64,000 bases of DNA from positions 1 to 64,000 of the forward strand of contig JADDTR010000022.1 of the NCBI GenBank assembly GCA_015345905.1, written 5' to 3'. Below, piece after piece: positions 32,406 to 44,144 of this stretch (positions are counted from its first letter, which is position 1; each line of letters starts with the position of its first letter). A model generated the notes under the pieces. That model ran no database searches. It saw only the letters and a program-made list of their open reading frames with translations, and had not been told where the DNA came from. A program made the translations under genes and the position numbers. Origin of the DNA: Aotearoamyces nothofagi. Taxonomy: Eukaryota > Ascomycota > Leotiomycetes > Leotiales > Tympanidaceae.

Positions 32406-32989
32406 GGTGTGTCATTATAGTTGATGCTATTGACGATTTTGACGCGACGGTGATCTTGATGGATTGCGCCGATTAGTTATCGGATAACGATAGAAACGAT
32501 AAGACGGTGTGCGCAGTTGTGGGGAAGACCTCAGCGAGTCAACAAAGGCAAGGGTGCTCTCAGATGCGAGCATCTCTTCTTGAATCCTACTCTACACTAC
32601 TTTTCCTCTCCGCTGGAGTGCAAGAGGCATCTTCTTCAGGTCAGGCAGTCTGTCTAGACTGCCATATATTATGATGACTATGGTTTATCTGGCCCATGAT
32701 TATGTTGCAGCTTACTCGGCAGCATCGTATGATAATTTATTCCTAAACTCTACAGCTTTGCTTAGTTGGCACTGATTTATCACTCAGCCTTTCGTCTAGT
32801 GATGATCATACTGAATCACCTTGGCTCCGAGATTTGGGGGAGGATACGGCTCACTTGCACCATGAAAAGGCATCGGGGAGGGCCGACGGATGTAACTTCA
32901 GAGATTACAACGTAAGATAAGAGCTTAAAATGTGGTCTATTATGGCATCATGAAGTGATCTAATCGTCCTGCCTAATCATCTACGCCGC
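32406..32989. other. Intergenic
   Basis: Promoter side of the kinase gene and 3' flank of the I9 inhibitor gene. No further gene or repeat seen. Confidence 0.45.
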
Positions 32990-33341
32990 TCATTGTGTTG
33001 TGACGACCCCATCAACCTCCACCGACTGTACGTGCTCGTTGCTCTCGAGAGTGTTGATAGCATCTTTATCAAAGGTTACACTATGGATGTTAGATACGTC
33101 GAATCGCAGAGATGATCTGCGACGTACGAGAAGCCCTTGAAGATAGTGTATTCGTGTCCGATCTTTCCACCTTGGTCGACTGCATGCTTCTTCGCACTGG
33201 CTATGTTAGAAGATCCATAGTTATGTGCGGCAGTACATACGCTGCGATATCGGTATCGGTGCTGTTGGGCTTCAGGGTGACCTGATAATGTTAGCATAGC
33301 TCGAATGTGGGGATAGGATAACGCACAATATATCCAGGCAT
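32990..33341 (-). CDS. Peptidase inhibitor I9 (proteinase B inhibitor-like)
   Basis: A 71-aa protein from four tiny exons: 33327-33341, 33241-33281, 33128-33196 and 32990-33080. It begins MPGYIVTLKPNSTDTDIAAA and continues with HEYTIFKGFSVTF, INTLESNEHVQSVEVDGVV. This is the stand-alone I9/propeptide fold, in which the C-terminal tail enters the active site of subtilisin-type proteases (yeast Pbi2 type, vacuolar proteinase B). There is no signal peptide, so it acts inside the cell. The third acceptor (AGCCAG) lies six bases beyond a possible earlier AG (ATAG); only the later one keeps the frame. An upstream in-frame ATG at 33515 would add 58 residues and is less likely. Confidence 0.85.
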
Positions 33342-33941
33342 GGTGAAGGTTGTTGTAGTAGAAATGGAATTTGAGGTGTTTGAGGGGAGAAATATGTTGT
33401 TAGAAAGAAGGGTGGAGGGGTTGAACGATCCTTGGTTACGCGGTAAGGCACGAGGCTGACGATACGTCATCATCTTGGCGAGCATTTGAAGTGAAGCTTT
33501 GCCTCGGCTAGCCACGGTTTATAAGCAGCAAGTCTCCATTGTGTGGTGGCCGGGCAAACTCCCTGGCTGAAGCCTTCTATCACTTATTCATTTAGGAAAT
33601 CCTTAATGGCAGTTGTATATCGTACTTGATTGCTTAGATAATATATACAAGACCAATCGGCCTGCAAAACTGCTCTACAAATATACTTTTATAAATCACT
33701 CCTCTCGTACAAGTGCTTTGATACTCCGTGTTACTACCGTGTGCATGTTACAATTGAATATACTTTCCGGTTCTCATCAACAAATTAGATCAGATCTCTC
33801 TCAATAACTTATAATCGCTCTTATCTCTTTAATAGGATGTTCTGTCGTCGTATTTGTCAATACCTTTATGCCACACTTTAAACCCCAAAAACAATGCTTA
33901 CCGCTGCATCATCTGCCCAGGCCATCTTGTCTATCATCCAG
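33342..33941. other. Intergenic
   Basis: Upstream of the I9 inhibitor gene and downstream of the RTA1-family gene. No supported gene. Confidence 0.45.
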
Positions 33942-35170
33942 CTAAACTGATAGTCGCGCCAGATTTGTATCCGTAGACAATGACGCTTCCCTATCCGATT
34001 TCGAGAAGATCCTATACCTCTTTCTCTCCTTCCGTGACGGAACCTGGCTGTCTTTTCCCGGCATGATGCGACCTGGGTGGGAAATATTAAGCAGCAAAAA
34101 GGCAAGCAACATTGGCGTAGAGTCGAGACAGTACTGGTAAGCCTCGTGATCTGGAATAGTGCTGTCGAGACCACTCGAGTATTCGCATAGGCGGAAGATG
34201 ATTCGGATCTGGTGACGCGTGAGCATTGAGATATAATACAACCTTAATGAGATGGGATGTGGAATGTAGGCACCGCTTACTGTGATGAGAACTAAGACAG
34301 TGTATAGAGTGTAAATTAGGGCCAGTACTTGACGTCTTCTCTCTATCCTTGGGCCCTTGACAAAGCCGACATGAAACTTCACGGCGAAAATGGCAAATGC
34401 AAGAATAAAGAATTGCTGTACACCCACTCCCGCCATGTAAATATGCAGATCTGCCAGTGGAAGAGACGTTAGTGGTAATTTAATTATGTTGACAGAGTGT
34501 GAAATAATATACCATCGAGAACTTGCGAATTTGGAGTAGTATCATCTGCAGTAGCGGCCGTTGCCGCGCCGTATATTTGGATAATAAATGCTCTAATATG
34601 ATATTAGTTCACAAACAAGAGCTGTAGGGATCATGGAATACATGCATGAGATCGAGAAGCACGAAGTACAATCCGAACCGCCAGGCAGTGATGCCATATA
34701 CCTTCGCGTGGGGTGTGAAATTCCACACCATCCGGCCCATGACCATATACGCAAATGCATTTGTCCAAAGCGGTGCAACCTTAGCTGATCATCAGGATCA
34801 ACAGTCTTACGATTTTTGGTTTTCTGTGCAGAAGCATAAACTCACCAAAATCAGTATAAACCAAATGGCATAGTCAGGTAGACTATCGGGATTCTTGATA
34901 CTGATGATTCTAACGACGTATGCCAAGGTTTGCCATAACGCACCCATGATGACTACCCAGCAATAGCCCCTACGGTAGATAATGGCTTGGGTGATATGTG
35001 CGACGGTAACGAGTCCAAAGAGAACGGCGAAGAGGTAGGCAGCTGCGATAGAAGGGCAGAAGTTCCACATTGTATCGGGAGAGAACAGAGCTAGTGAATG
35101 ATGCTTAGAAATTTTTCATTTTAGCAAGCAGTGGGCCTTTGGATTACTGACCTGAGCAGGCGGGCGCCAT
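33942..35170 (-). CDS. RTA1-family seven-helix membrane protein
   Basis: Exons 35152-35170, 34846-35090, 34646-34779, 34513-34592, 34281-34450 and 33942-34208; 304 aa with the total frame divisible by three. Hydrophobic helices: SIAAAYLFAVLFGLVTVAHI, YCWVVIMGALWQTLAYVVRI, YAIWFILILVAPLWTNAFAY, WRFGLYFVLLDLIAFIIQIY, HIYMAGVGVQQFFILAFAIF, LIYTLYTVLVLITIRIIFRL and PMLLAFLLLNISHPG. Family motifs IRIIFRLCEYSSG and YxLDSxPM are present. RTA1-like proteins sit in the plasma membrane and are linked to resistance to toxic lipids or 7-aminocholesterol and to sphingoid-base export. The third intron is best read with a GC donor (GCATGT). The C-terminus is a short, polar cytoplasmic tail. Confidence 0.87.
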
Positions 35171-36214
35171 TGTGTATTCGTGGAAAGGTACTCAGTATTA
35201 GGATACCCGTACAAGGGCTTGTTGTAGTAAAGGCGACCTAGCTTCGTCCGCCCTGTAAGATACTCAACGGATATTTGAAAATGCAGGAAGGAGTATATAG
35301 GTATAAATCGGCACAATATGTCTTTGATGTGTTGCTTGTGTATTCGACAACCAAGAGTGCAATACAGAACCAGCGAACACGCCCTCGAATGGTGTTTATT
35401 CAAGTTCCGGTGCTCCATTGCCATTACGGGTCAGCCTATATACTTATCTCTACGATGCCAGAGGCGCTGCACCGCTGCCTATTTGCTTCAGATATGCCTG
35501 ACGCGGGCGAGGCTGGATCTTCGACACATGATTGGCTGCTCCATATGTATTCGCACAGGTCGGGCATATGAGAAAAGTTCCGACGCAAGAAAAGGACCAT
35601 GCCATACCGTGCCATACCACGCCATGGTAAGCCGGGGCTTAGTCTCTGGATCGCCGACGTGGCAGATTCCTTATTCTGCACGCGGTCAAGCGCCCTCGTA
35701 TGATGAGGCTATGCTGGGAATTAGTTGTTGAGATGCTGGGAATAAGCCTGGCCTTGCTTGCGCTTTACCACCCCAACTTCAGATGCTAAGGCTTTTCCGT
35801 GCTCTGCTCGTCCAGACGGCGACAACGTGCAATATGCTCCGACATCTCACTATCCTATATTCACACTCCAAGTGCCCATGTAGAACACCCTGATGACGAA
35901 TCCGCGTGGCCATATACGGTGGCTGCGTCTGAAGCTGTGTCAGCATGTACGAGCCGACCAACAACGGTTCAGGAATAGTGATACGTCTATCTCGCGCCCT
36001 AGCAAAGGCGTCAACTAATTTGACTTTGCTTGCTGCAATATAACGAGGCTACCAGGCAAATGATAAAACGCTCCAGTGAAGGAAACATCTCCAGCCGCCT
36101 CCCCATCATCCCAAACCTTTTCAATGACCATCCGAGTATCACTCCAAGCATAATCGTAATTTCATATGAACGTAACAACGCAGCCTCGCACTCCACCATT
36201 ACGAGTTACGAGAG
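35171..36214. other. Intergenic
   Basis: About 1 kb between the RTA1 gene start and the GH128 gene end. Several frames are open for 80-137 codons around 35,275-35,730 on both strands, but none has domain or splice support. Confidence 0.45.
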
Positions 36215-37225
36215 CTATAAACAAGCCACCAAAATTAAACCCCACATAGCACTGCTTGACAGAGCGACAGTTCTTCCAGCCATACTAGGAATATTATTGG
36301 TGGCCGCGCCTCCAAGGTACCAACTGCCAATATCCGTCAAGCCGCCCTTCTTATCAAGCATAGCAACATTGGGGCCAACATTACTCTTCGAGCTGCGGAA
36401 GGATCCAAAGTATGAGTAGTGTGTCACATAGTCCAAGCGATCGAAGTACTCGGCCGAGCTGTTGAAGAAGGCTTGTGTGGCCGATAGGTTCGAGTTGTCA
36501 AGTGCATATTCGGTGATCCAGAGCGTCAAGTTGGGGTATCTGTTATTTACAAAGTATCTGAAATCAGCATCATGCACTGAGGTATAGGAGGCTGCTTCGG
36601 ATCGTGTCTGGACTTACGCAGCCCGCTTCTCGCCCATGTGCGACGCCAGCCCTTGAAAGTCGCCGTACCAGTGCACTGTCATGAAGTCGGCAGTACAAGA
36701 CCCGTTGCACGCGGTAAAGAAATCGTCAAGCCATGTAAAGCCAGCAGGAGCGCCTGTCACTGCCGGCGCACCGACTTTCACACCAAGAGCACGTAGGGGC
36801 TCTAGCACTCTTATCCAGGTTTTAGCAGCCAGCTCGGGCGTGATATCACTGCCACCAGTATCCGTCGTTCCATCAGGCTCGTTGAAGCTCAAGGCATATG
36901 TGATATTCTGGCCATCATCTATAAGAGCCTTGACACCATTGTAGAAAGTATCGTCATCTGTCGAAGCCGATGCTCCCCATAGCATTGGCACGAATTGGAA
37001 AGCGCTGTAGGCAGTGAACAGCGGCGAGGGCACGTATCCGTAGTTGTAGTACCAAGTCAGGTCACTGCCAGATTCGACCCAGATGCTATTGTCGTCTGGA
37101 GTTTCGGCATTGGGTATGAAGATCAACCCTCGTTTTGAGGAGCGCGTATAGTTAGTACCTAGCACGCACGGGATGAGTGCGCAGGGCAGGAGTGTTAACG
37201 CGCCTACAGCGTAAGAGAGTCGCAT
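36215..37225 (-). CDS. GPI-anchored GH128 (Asl1-like) beta-1,3-glucanase
   Basis: Exons 36618-37225 and 36215-36557 (intron GTAAGT...TTTCAG), 316 aa. A signal peptide (MRLSYAVGALTLLPCALIPC) precedes KRGLIFIP. Motifs: WYYNYG, QFVPMLWGA, ITYALSFNEPD (acid/base Glu in FNEPD), FMTVHWYGD, LTLWITEYA (nucleophile Glu in ITEYA) and WYLGG. These match GH128, to which S. pombe Asl1 and Lentinula GLU1 belong. A short hydrophobic C-terminus (SSSAMWGLILVACL) after a small-residue stretch suggests GPI anchoring, placing it at the wall or plasma membrane. Several N-x-S/T sites occur. The role would be remodelling of cell-wall beta-1,3-glucan. An imperfect hairpin (37258-37281) lies in the leader. Confidence 0.9.
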
Positions 37226-38373
37226 TGTAGGAATGAAAGGATAGATAGAGAGTCGTTCAAGCCTCCGTGATGGAGGGCTTGATCCGCTGGAGATATCAGG
37301 GTCGTTTCAGGAGTTTCCTTGTTCGAAGCTGGCGCACAAATATAGATATCAAGATTCAATCAAGGTCACAGGTACAAACGAAGCAGCCGTACAGTATATC
37401 AATCAACATAAACAAATAAGAATGACAGGGAAACGCATGTATTTCAAGAATGCACCTGCTGAATGCGAAGGCTGGAGACGAGGATATATATGTAGGGATA
37501 ATATAATAGAAATACCAAGTGCTCGGCACTCATCTTGGCCCATCGCGGTGCAGAATATAGTGAATGTATCTGATGGCGACGCCAGGGTTATTCCCGTACA
37601 CCTTAGTTACAATAACTTCAGCTGGGTGCACAGGCTTGCAAGGATACAAAGCTTGGAAAAGCCAGAGCTTGGTGTTGATTGATGTTTCCTAATTGTGCCG
37701 GCCCAGCCGATAGCGTGCCGATAGGGACTTGGGCCGCGAGCCGGGCGCGCTTTGTCCCCTGTTCCAGCGGCCAAGAAGGCCGGATACATGCCTAAGGGAT
37801 TGGCATTCGGTATGGGACTGCGGGTATAATGTAAGCTTATCCAGGTACCTTATTATCGTGCGATGAGAAGCATTTGATATCCCCAGCCAAACAGGAGATG
37901 TTTAAATCATTTTTTTTATTTTGATGGTATTTGGTACCTTTTCAGATCTTTTCAATACATGTATATCGGTGCCGTATGGTTCCTCTACCGACATGTCGTC
38001 TTGCTGAACTCTATGTAGTCTTCATCGAGCTGTAATAGTCGGATACTGACCACCTTCGGTGATATCCCATAACGTTCCGCTGACCCTCGAGGGTCGCTGC
38101 TGCAGGGGCCGGCCAGACCTATTTAGTTTACTAGAGCAGATGTTATATGTTATATGCCTCTTAATCAGCCCTGTTCAAAAGCGTGATAGGCATGGCTGGC
38201 TAAGTCCGTGCTGGAAGTTCTGGTCTTACCTTCGAATGTGCAAGTCTGTCGCCAAGGATATCACGATACAGCAGAAGAGTCTTAAAGCTGCTATGTCATA
38301 GCCGTTGTATTATTCTTTTAAAGGGTAAAATTCTTTAACTGGTATTGGCATCTCAGTGTATCTTTTCGACGTA
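37226..38373. other. Intergenic
   Basis: About 1.1 kb. Contains the GH128 leader hairpin (37258-37281, CAAGCCTCC/GGAGGGCTTG) and a short homopolymer T run (~37,910). No gene is supported. Confidence 0.45.
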
Positions 38374-39120
38374 TCACACGGATCCTCTTCTCTTCGCAAC
38401 GACTTCCACAGTCGGTAATCTCCAAGGGGTATATTCCACTCCGTCCACATGTCTCATCTCTTTCATGAAATCCTCCTCTCTGGTAAAATTCTCCTTGAAT
38501 TCTTCCCATATACGCAGCACATACTCCGGGTCCTCTTGAGGTTGCACAAAATCCATATGCCTGTCTGCTGTCTCCTCCTGCCCATCGACCCTCAGTAGGT
38601 GTCCAGCACATTGCTGGTTGGTGTTGGCATTCAAAATTAAAAAGTTGTTTGCGTTCAAGACTAGAAATACACTCTCGAGGTTTGGAAATGATTTGATGAG
38701 TACGGCTTTGTCGTAGCTCTCCCATGGTCGCTTTACCGTGTCTTTCACGTAATCCAGCCCTAGCCATTTGATCTCGTCCAATTCCCGAGGGCATTGCATA
38801 TATTGTCTGAAATCTCTCAAGGTCTCATCATATCCCATGTCTCTGTATCTTGGGAGGTACACCGTGTCTACCCGAGGATCGAAGTATATTTGGGATGAGC
38901 AGAAAGGAGTGCTGAAGAAGAGCTTGTAGTGCCGAAGAGATTCATATCGAGCTTCTCGACTGACGGAAAGTAGGGCAGGCGGCGAAGTACACGAGGCACA
39001 GAGCCCTTTTTGAGGAAGGTAACGAATGGAGACGACCCGCGGTTCGACGGCATACGCCCAAATCTTGAGGCGCAACTCGGTGGCAAGATTGGAGAAAAGG
39101 AAGAACGAGGTTAAAGACAT
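38374..39120 (-). CDS. 2EXR-domain protein (F-box-like family)
   Basis: Intronless, 248 aa. It starts MSLTSFFLFSNLATELRLKI, matching the F-x-F-x-x-LPxELRxxIW opening block of the fungal 2EXR family, followed by RVVSIRYLP and PALLSVSREARYESLRHYKL. The IYFDPRVDTVYL block and a C-terminal WRLPTVEVV end the conserved part. The family is greatly expanded in Pezizomycotina. It has a divergent F-box-like start, but its function is unknown. Confidence 0.85.
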   Translation of the reverse strand: MSLTSFFLFSNLATELRLKIWAYAVEPRVVSIRYLPQKGLCASCTSPPALLSVSREARYESLRHYKLFFSTPFCSSQIYFDPRVDTVYLPRYRDMGYDETLRDFRQYMQCPRELDEIKWLGLDYVKDTVKRPWESYDKAVLIKSFPNLESVFLVLNANNFLILNANTNQQCAGHLLRVDGQEETADRHMDFVQPQEDPEYVLRIWEEFKENFTREEDFMKEMRHVDGVEYTPWRLPTVEVVAKRRGSV

Positions 39121-39791
39121 TTCGGTCGTGATAATTAGACAAATAGAGAAATAGAGAAATAGAGAAACCCAATCCTAAAACACCGTCCGAATTGAAGAAA
39201 TATAATAGAATAACAACAAGGGAAAATCTTAACTCAGCGGGCTTATGTTCCTTGATATGCTACTGTATGTCTCATGGCTACGATTACGGGCTTGGCGGTT
39301 TAGGAGACTAATTAAGATTGTGGTGTGACTTTGCAGAAGATGCTTGTCAGCACGCATTCGAAGCCTCCCTAGCAAGCCCATCCAGGGTGCCACACTGTAC
39401 GGGATCTGGACCTTACATGGCCAATGCATTGCATTCATTATTGTTCTAGACCATCTGGGCAATTTGCATCTACTAGAAGACAGGAAGCTACACACTTTTC
39501 GTATCGAATATTGTATCGCGGCGCTGTTGTTTACCGTCAACAGGGGCGACCAGCAGTTAGGTATTGGTGCCCAAAAAGCTGCAACTGCAGGCAAAACAAA
39601 TACAGGTACAGATATCCCCGTACCTTGATGCGGGGATATACCGTAGGTATAAGGCAGTTCTATACCCCGTCAATACCCGACGCTCCCACAGTGGAATTCA
39701 GCCGCTAGATCAGATCTGTCAAATGCTGTAGTGGGCTGCCCCACCAAAAAAAGAATATCGCGGCTCGTAGATTCGCACCTGAACACCCCTA
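39121..39791. other. Divergent intergenic region, 2EXR / tRNA-guanine transglycosylase
   Basis: Shared 5' region of two diverging genes. A short ATAGAGAAAT repeat (three units, ~39145-39165) lies just upstream of the 2EXR start. No gene is supported. Confidence 0.45.
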
Positions 39792-41127
39792 ATGGCACGA
39801 CCTCTGGCAACGGCAATGCCATCTGCACTGACATTTGAGTTGGCTGCACGCTGCTCAGTAAGCCTCATTACACCTAATTCTGCTGGAGGCATCATCTCAC
39901 GAGTTTTCTAGACTACGAAGGCGCGCGCCGCTACACTCATCCTCCCTCATGGCCCAGTACAACTGCCACTGTTCATGCCCGTTGCCACCCAGGCGTCACT
40001 AAAAGGCTTGACTCCAGAACAATTAGAGGAGACTGGATGTCGGTTATGTCTCAATAACACATATCATCTGGGCTTGAAGCCGGGGCAGGAGGTGTTGGAG
40101 AAGGTCGGAGGAGCACATAAGCTGCAAGGCTGGAAACACAACATCTTAACAGATAGCGGAGGGTGAGTATTTGCACTCTATTATCATTATAGCAAGCTCA
40201 TATGAACCTAGCTTTCAGATGGTGAGTCTCCTGAAGCTCGCAAACATCACCGAAGAAGGCGTCCGTTTCCTTAGTCCCCACGACGGCTCGCCCATGCTTC
40301 TCACACCCGAACACTCAATTGCCCTCCAAAACACCATCGGGAGTGATATAATAATGCAATTGGATGATGTACTCGTCACAACTTCTCCCGACACAGCCCG
40401 CATGCGTGAAGCAATGGAACGTAGTGTGCGGTGGCTCGACCGATGTATAGCAGCGCACGCGAATCCGACAACACAAAATCTCTTCTGTATTATACAGGGA
40501 GGTTTAGATCTAGACATGAGACGGGAATGCTGTGCGGAGATGGTTGCAAGGAATACACCAGGAATTGCAATTGGAGGTTTGAGTGGAGGTGAAGCAAAGT
40601 CGGACTTTTGTAAAGTGGTGGTAACATGCACACAACTACTACCCGAAAATAAGCCACGTTATGTGATGGGAATTGGTTACCCTGAAGATTTGGTCGTAAG
40701 TGTTGCTCTAGGAGCAGATATGTTTGATTGTGTATGGCCGACGCGAACTGCTCGCTTTGGAAATGCCATCACGAAATACGGCATCCTTAATCTGCGCCAT
40801 GCGAAGTATGCGAGTGATTTCCGGCCTATGGAGGAAGGATGCGGATGCATCTGCTGCCGCGATGGTGAGGGAAGTTTAGGAATCACCAGAGCGTTTATGC
40901 ATCACCTCGCAGCAAAGGAAACAGTTGGAGCACATCTAGTCACTATACACAATGTTTGGTATCAGCTTGCATTGATGAATCAAGTTCGAGAGTCGATTAT
41001 AGAAGATAGATTCCCTACCTTTCTAAGGATGTTTTTCTCGAATTACTGTGGTGGAAAGAAGGAAAAATATCCGGATTGGGCAGTCGAAGCATTGCGGGGT
41101 GTAGGTGTGGATTTGCTGGAAGATTAG
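39792..41127 (+). CDS. QTRT1: Queuine tRNA-ribosyltransferase catalytic subunit (TGT)
   Basis: Exons 39792-39857, 39912-40162 and 40212-41127, 410 aa, the usual eukaryotic length (~400). Motifs: [52 protein letters not shown] (substrate-side Asp, split by intron 2); [57 protein letters not shown] (nucleophile-Asp region); and the Zn ligands in [12 protein letters not shown] followed by His. The enzyme replaces G34 of tRNAs for His, Asp, Asn and Tyr with queuine, with a QTRT2 partner at the mitochondrial surface. The QTRT2 gene is not in this window. Confidence 0.95.
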
Positions 41128-41777
41128 AAAGATGATACCCCAAACGAAAGCTAAATCTGCAACATTTTGTACTTTCTAGGACCCAATGTTTCTACTCCAG
41201 GGTTAAACACGCAATACTCTTTGCTCGTCTCTCCTACTACTACCAAGGAGATACGACTCTACGGCAAGAGTCACGTGCTTAAGCCCCGTTACTTAGTTTA
41301 GATCCCCTGCCACGCCTGTCTCTCGCGTCGTAACGAGACTCGTCACCATTCCGACTTCATTACAATACCACGTCCACTATTACTAAAAATAACCCGTAAC
41401 AAGCGGTTCGATCGGCACCCCATAATACTTTAAGATGACTTTATATATGATTGAGAAGCACCGTGCTTCTCAGAAACTTCAAGTAGCAGTACCAAGCACC
41501 GTATTTATGGGAAGGCGCAGCCGTACGAGCGACTACCATTTCTTAGGCCTAACTAGGTGTACATAACTTCTCTACTTAATCTCCAGAGTCCTTCTCATGA
41601 ATCTAGAGATGGCCACGCTCTTTGACTGACATTGGGGTACGATTTACTGCATCAATCTCACTACACGCCGAGTTCTAGGAGCCGAGTCTATCTTAACGAG
41701 ATATATGTGAATGTCGAACCGACAGTGCTATAGTCTCGAATATATCTCGAATATACCAGTGGAGGCTGGGAGGCAAT
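41128..41777. other. Intergenic
   Basis: Between two plus-strand genes. A TCACGTGC motif lies at 41271-41278. No gene is supported. Confidence 0.45.
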
Positions 41778-43088
41778 ATGCTACCACGCAGGCGCTGTCA
41801 TAGAATCCCAATCGGCGTCATCCTATTAATATGCATCACCATCACCTTCCACCACGATCTCTTCCCGTTGGAAAGAACCTCGGAGGCTATTGCTCGGGAA
41901 TTCTTCCATGTCACTGGTCGTTCATACTTCACCAGTTCGACGCGCGTTGAGATCTCCAACAGGACACTAGGCTTTGAAAAAATATTTGTTCTTAACCTTC
42001 CTGAACGCAGTGACAAAAGGGATGCCATGCTTCTCTCCGCTAGTCTAACGAACCTTGATATCAGCTGGGTTGATGGCGTTAGGGGCGAAGTTTTGCCTAA
42101 TGCTGCTACTCCGCCTGCATTTTTCGATCCCGATACCGAGGAATTATCGAGTCCATCGATGCTAGGTAGCTGGCGTGGGCATATGAATGCCATTCGAGAG
42201 ATTGTGTCGCAAGGTCTTGGGAGTGCTTTGATTCTTGAGGATGATGCCGACTGGGATGTGAATATTGCTTCGCAACTCCAGCAATTTGCGGATGCGTCGG
42301 CTCATGTGCTTGAGAGGATCAACTTAGCACCCTCCAATGGTAGTACGAGAATCTGGAGCTCGCCTTACGGAAACGATTGGGATATTCTGTGGCTAGGCCA
42401 CTGTGGAGGATGGAGCCCACCATCTGACGCTCGCCAATATCAAGCTTTGGTCGATTCAGATGTCACGGTTCCTCCATCAATTCACATTCAGGACATTCTC
42501 CGAGGGGTGACACAATCTTCCGGGCCATGTGCTGCACACTCAGGCCGGGATCCCAAATCCATCACGTGCGATTCTCCACGCTTACTACCTGACCAACGTA
42601 TCGTCCAGACTCAGGCCAGCCCCGTATGCTCATTTGCTTACGCATTGAGTCAGAAGGGGGCACGAAAGGCACTTTTGAGACTTGGTGGGCCTTCGCTTGC
42701 AGACGTCAATGCAAACTTCGATACGAAGCTTACTGAGTTCTGTCGAGGAGACACGGATATACCTGGTGGAGAACATACAAAATGTTTGACTGTATCGCCA
42801 CCTTACTTCGTGCATCATCGCGCAAGAGGATCTACGAAAGCTGATTCTGATATTGAAACTTCAACAGCTGAAGAGAAGGAGGGTAAAATGCGCGATATGG
42901 GTGTGACGGAAGGGATTGTGTGGAGTACAAGACTTAATGTCGAGAATCTTATTGAAGGGAGAGAGTTGGAGAGTCAATATACTTGGGTGGACGAGAGAAG
43001 AGGATGGAGATGCAAGCATCCAGACGAGTATCATGGAAGGCAGAATGAGAAGTATGCCGGGTATCGGCCAGGTCTTGGTGGGGTTTGA
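41778..43088 (+). CDS. Glycosyltransferase family 25, type II membrane protein
   Basis: Intronless, 436 aa. A short basic cytoplasmic end (MLPRRRCHRI) precedes one hydrophobic signal-anchor (PIGVILLICITITF), which fits Golgi residence. The GT25 domain opens with KIFVLNLPERSDKRDAMLLS and continues with WVDGVRG, SPSMLGSWRGHMNAIREIV and the nucleotide-sugar/metal motif SALILEDDADW (~151-161), then DWDILWLGHCG and a later VCSFAYALSQKGARKAL block. GT25 includes bacterial LPS galactosyltransferases and animal collagen galactosyltransferases. Fungal members are mostly uncharacterised, so the sugar and acceptor are unknown. Confidence 0.88.
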   Translation: MLPRRRCHRIPIGVILLICITITFHHDLFPLERTSEAIAREFFHVTGRSYFTSSTRVEISNRTLGFEKIFVLNLPERSDKRDAMLLSASLTNLDISWVDGVRGEVLPNAATPPAFFDPDTEELSSPSMLGSWRGHMNAIREIVSQGLGSALILEDDADWDVNIASQLQQFADASAHVLERINLAPSNGSTRIWSSPYGNDWDILWLGHCGGWSPPSDARQYQALVDSDVTVPPSIHIQDILRGVTQSSGPCAAHSGRDPKSITCDSPRLLPDQRIVQTQASPVCSFAYALSQKGARKALLRLGGPSLADVNANFDTKLTEFCRGDTDIPGGEHTKCLTVSPPYFVHHRARGSTKADSDIETSTAEEKEGKMRDMGVTEGIVWSTRLNVENLIEGRELESQYTWVDERRGWRCKHPDEYHGRQNEKYAGYRPGLGGV

Positions 43089-44144
43089 CAGATCCTATAA
43101 GGCGTGATGTATATCCAGACTACCACGACGGCAATGCTTGGTTGAACATTATATCGCATATCATTAACCGCACAATATATATTGGCAGGATCCTCCACCC
43201 GAAGGCTCAGGTAACAGGCCGCTATGATCCATGAGGCTGAATTAATACATGCAGCTCCTATTCCATCAGCTCATTCGCTGACCTGAGCTCGCGCCAGGAG
43301 GCTGAGACTTGGCATCAGATTGAGTCTATGGCAATAAAGTCATCTTCTTACCCGACAGCTGCTTATCTAGAGGGGACGATCGGAAGTGCACGATGACTAA
43401 GGTACATCGAGCACAAGGATATGTATGGTAATAGTGCGATTTCTAATAATGTATTCAAGTAGCTGCAATATGTGACTGCTGAGGCAGGATCGCTATAAGC
43501 ACTCCACAAATTCGTGCGGAGGAATATAAGGCATATATCATCATATAATGCCCGCTCGATCTTGGCACAAATAGGTTGGTGCATTTGATCCTTATTCTTC
43601 AACGTGATCCATGGTTGGCTTATCATGCGCGGTATGCGCGGTGGGAGCAAAAATAGGTTTCTGAGACTGTCCAGGGGGGCGGGACGTTCTGGCAAATATG
43701 CGAACACTTGGATTGATCGTGGCTCAGCCCCCGCTTGGCGACTCCGCCGAACCGAACAGCCACCGTTCCGGCCGCTGTCCCACATAAGCGCTCATCCTTC
43801 AACCTCTCCGATACACATCAGCGCAGCTGGGTGCATTTCTGTCCGGTAATAGCAGTAAGATGTATATCATCAGCCAGGAATGGCAACACGGAGTATTTCG
43901 AGAAGAAGAAGGCTAGTAAGTCCGCCTTGAACCGTTCTTTGACACGGCTACTTGCATAAACCTCCAAATAAGCTCAGCCTTCTTCGACGACTTCAAGTCT
44001 TGTTCTTATACTGTACTTCGACCTCAACCAATCTCAGCATCTTCCGGTTTTTGTTTAGCATGCTCAATTCAGCTGTTCAATATTGGTTTGTGAAGCATTT
44101 CTTTGTTTTCTTGGTATATACACGCACTGGCCAGTATCTTCGCC
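43089..44144. other. Intergenic
   Basis: About 1 kb, probably the long promoter/leader of the surface-protein gene at 44145. Open frames around 43,363-43,960 show no domain or splice support. Confidence 0.45.

Noticed and set aside
43363-43960. Minus- and plus-strand frames upstream of the surface-protein gene
   Set aside because: No domains or introns; more likely a long promoter/leader.
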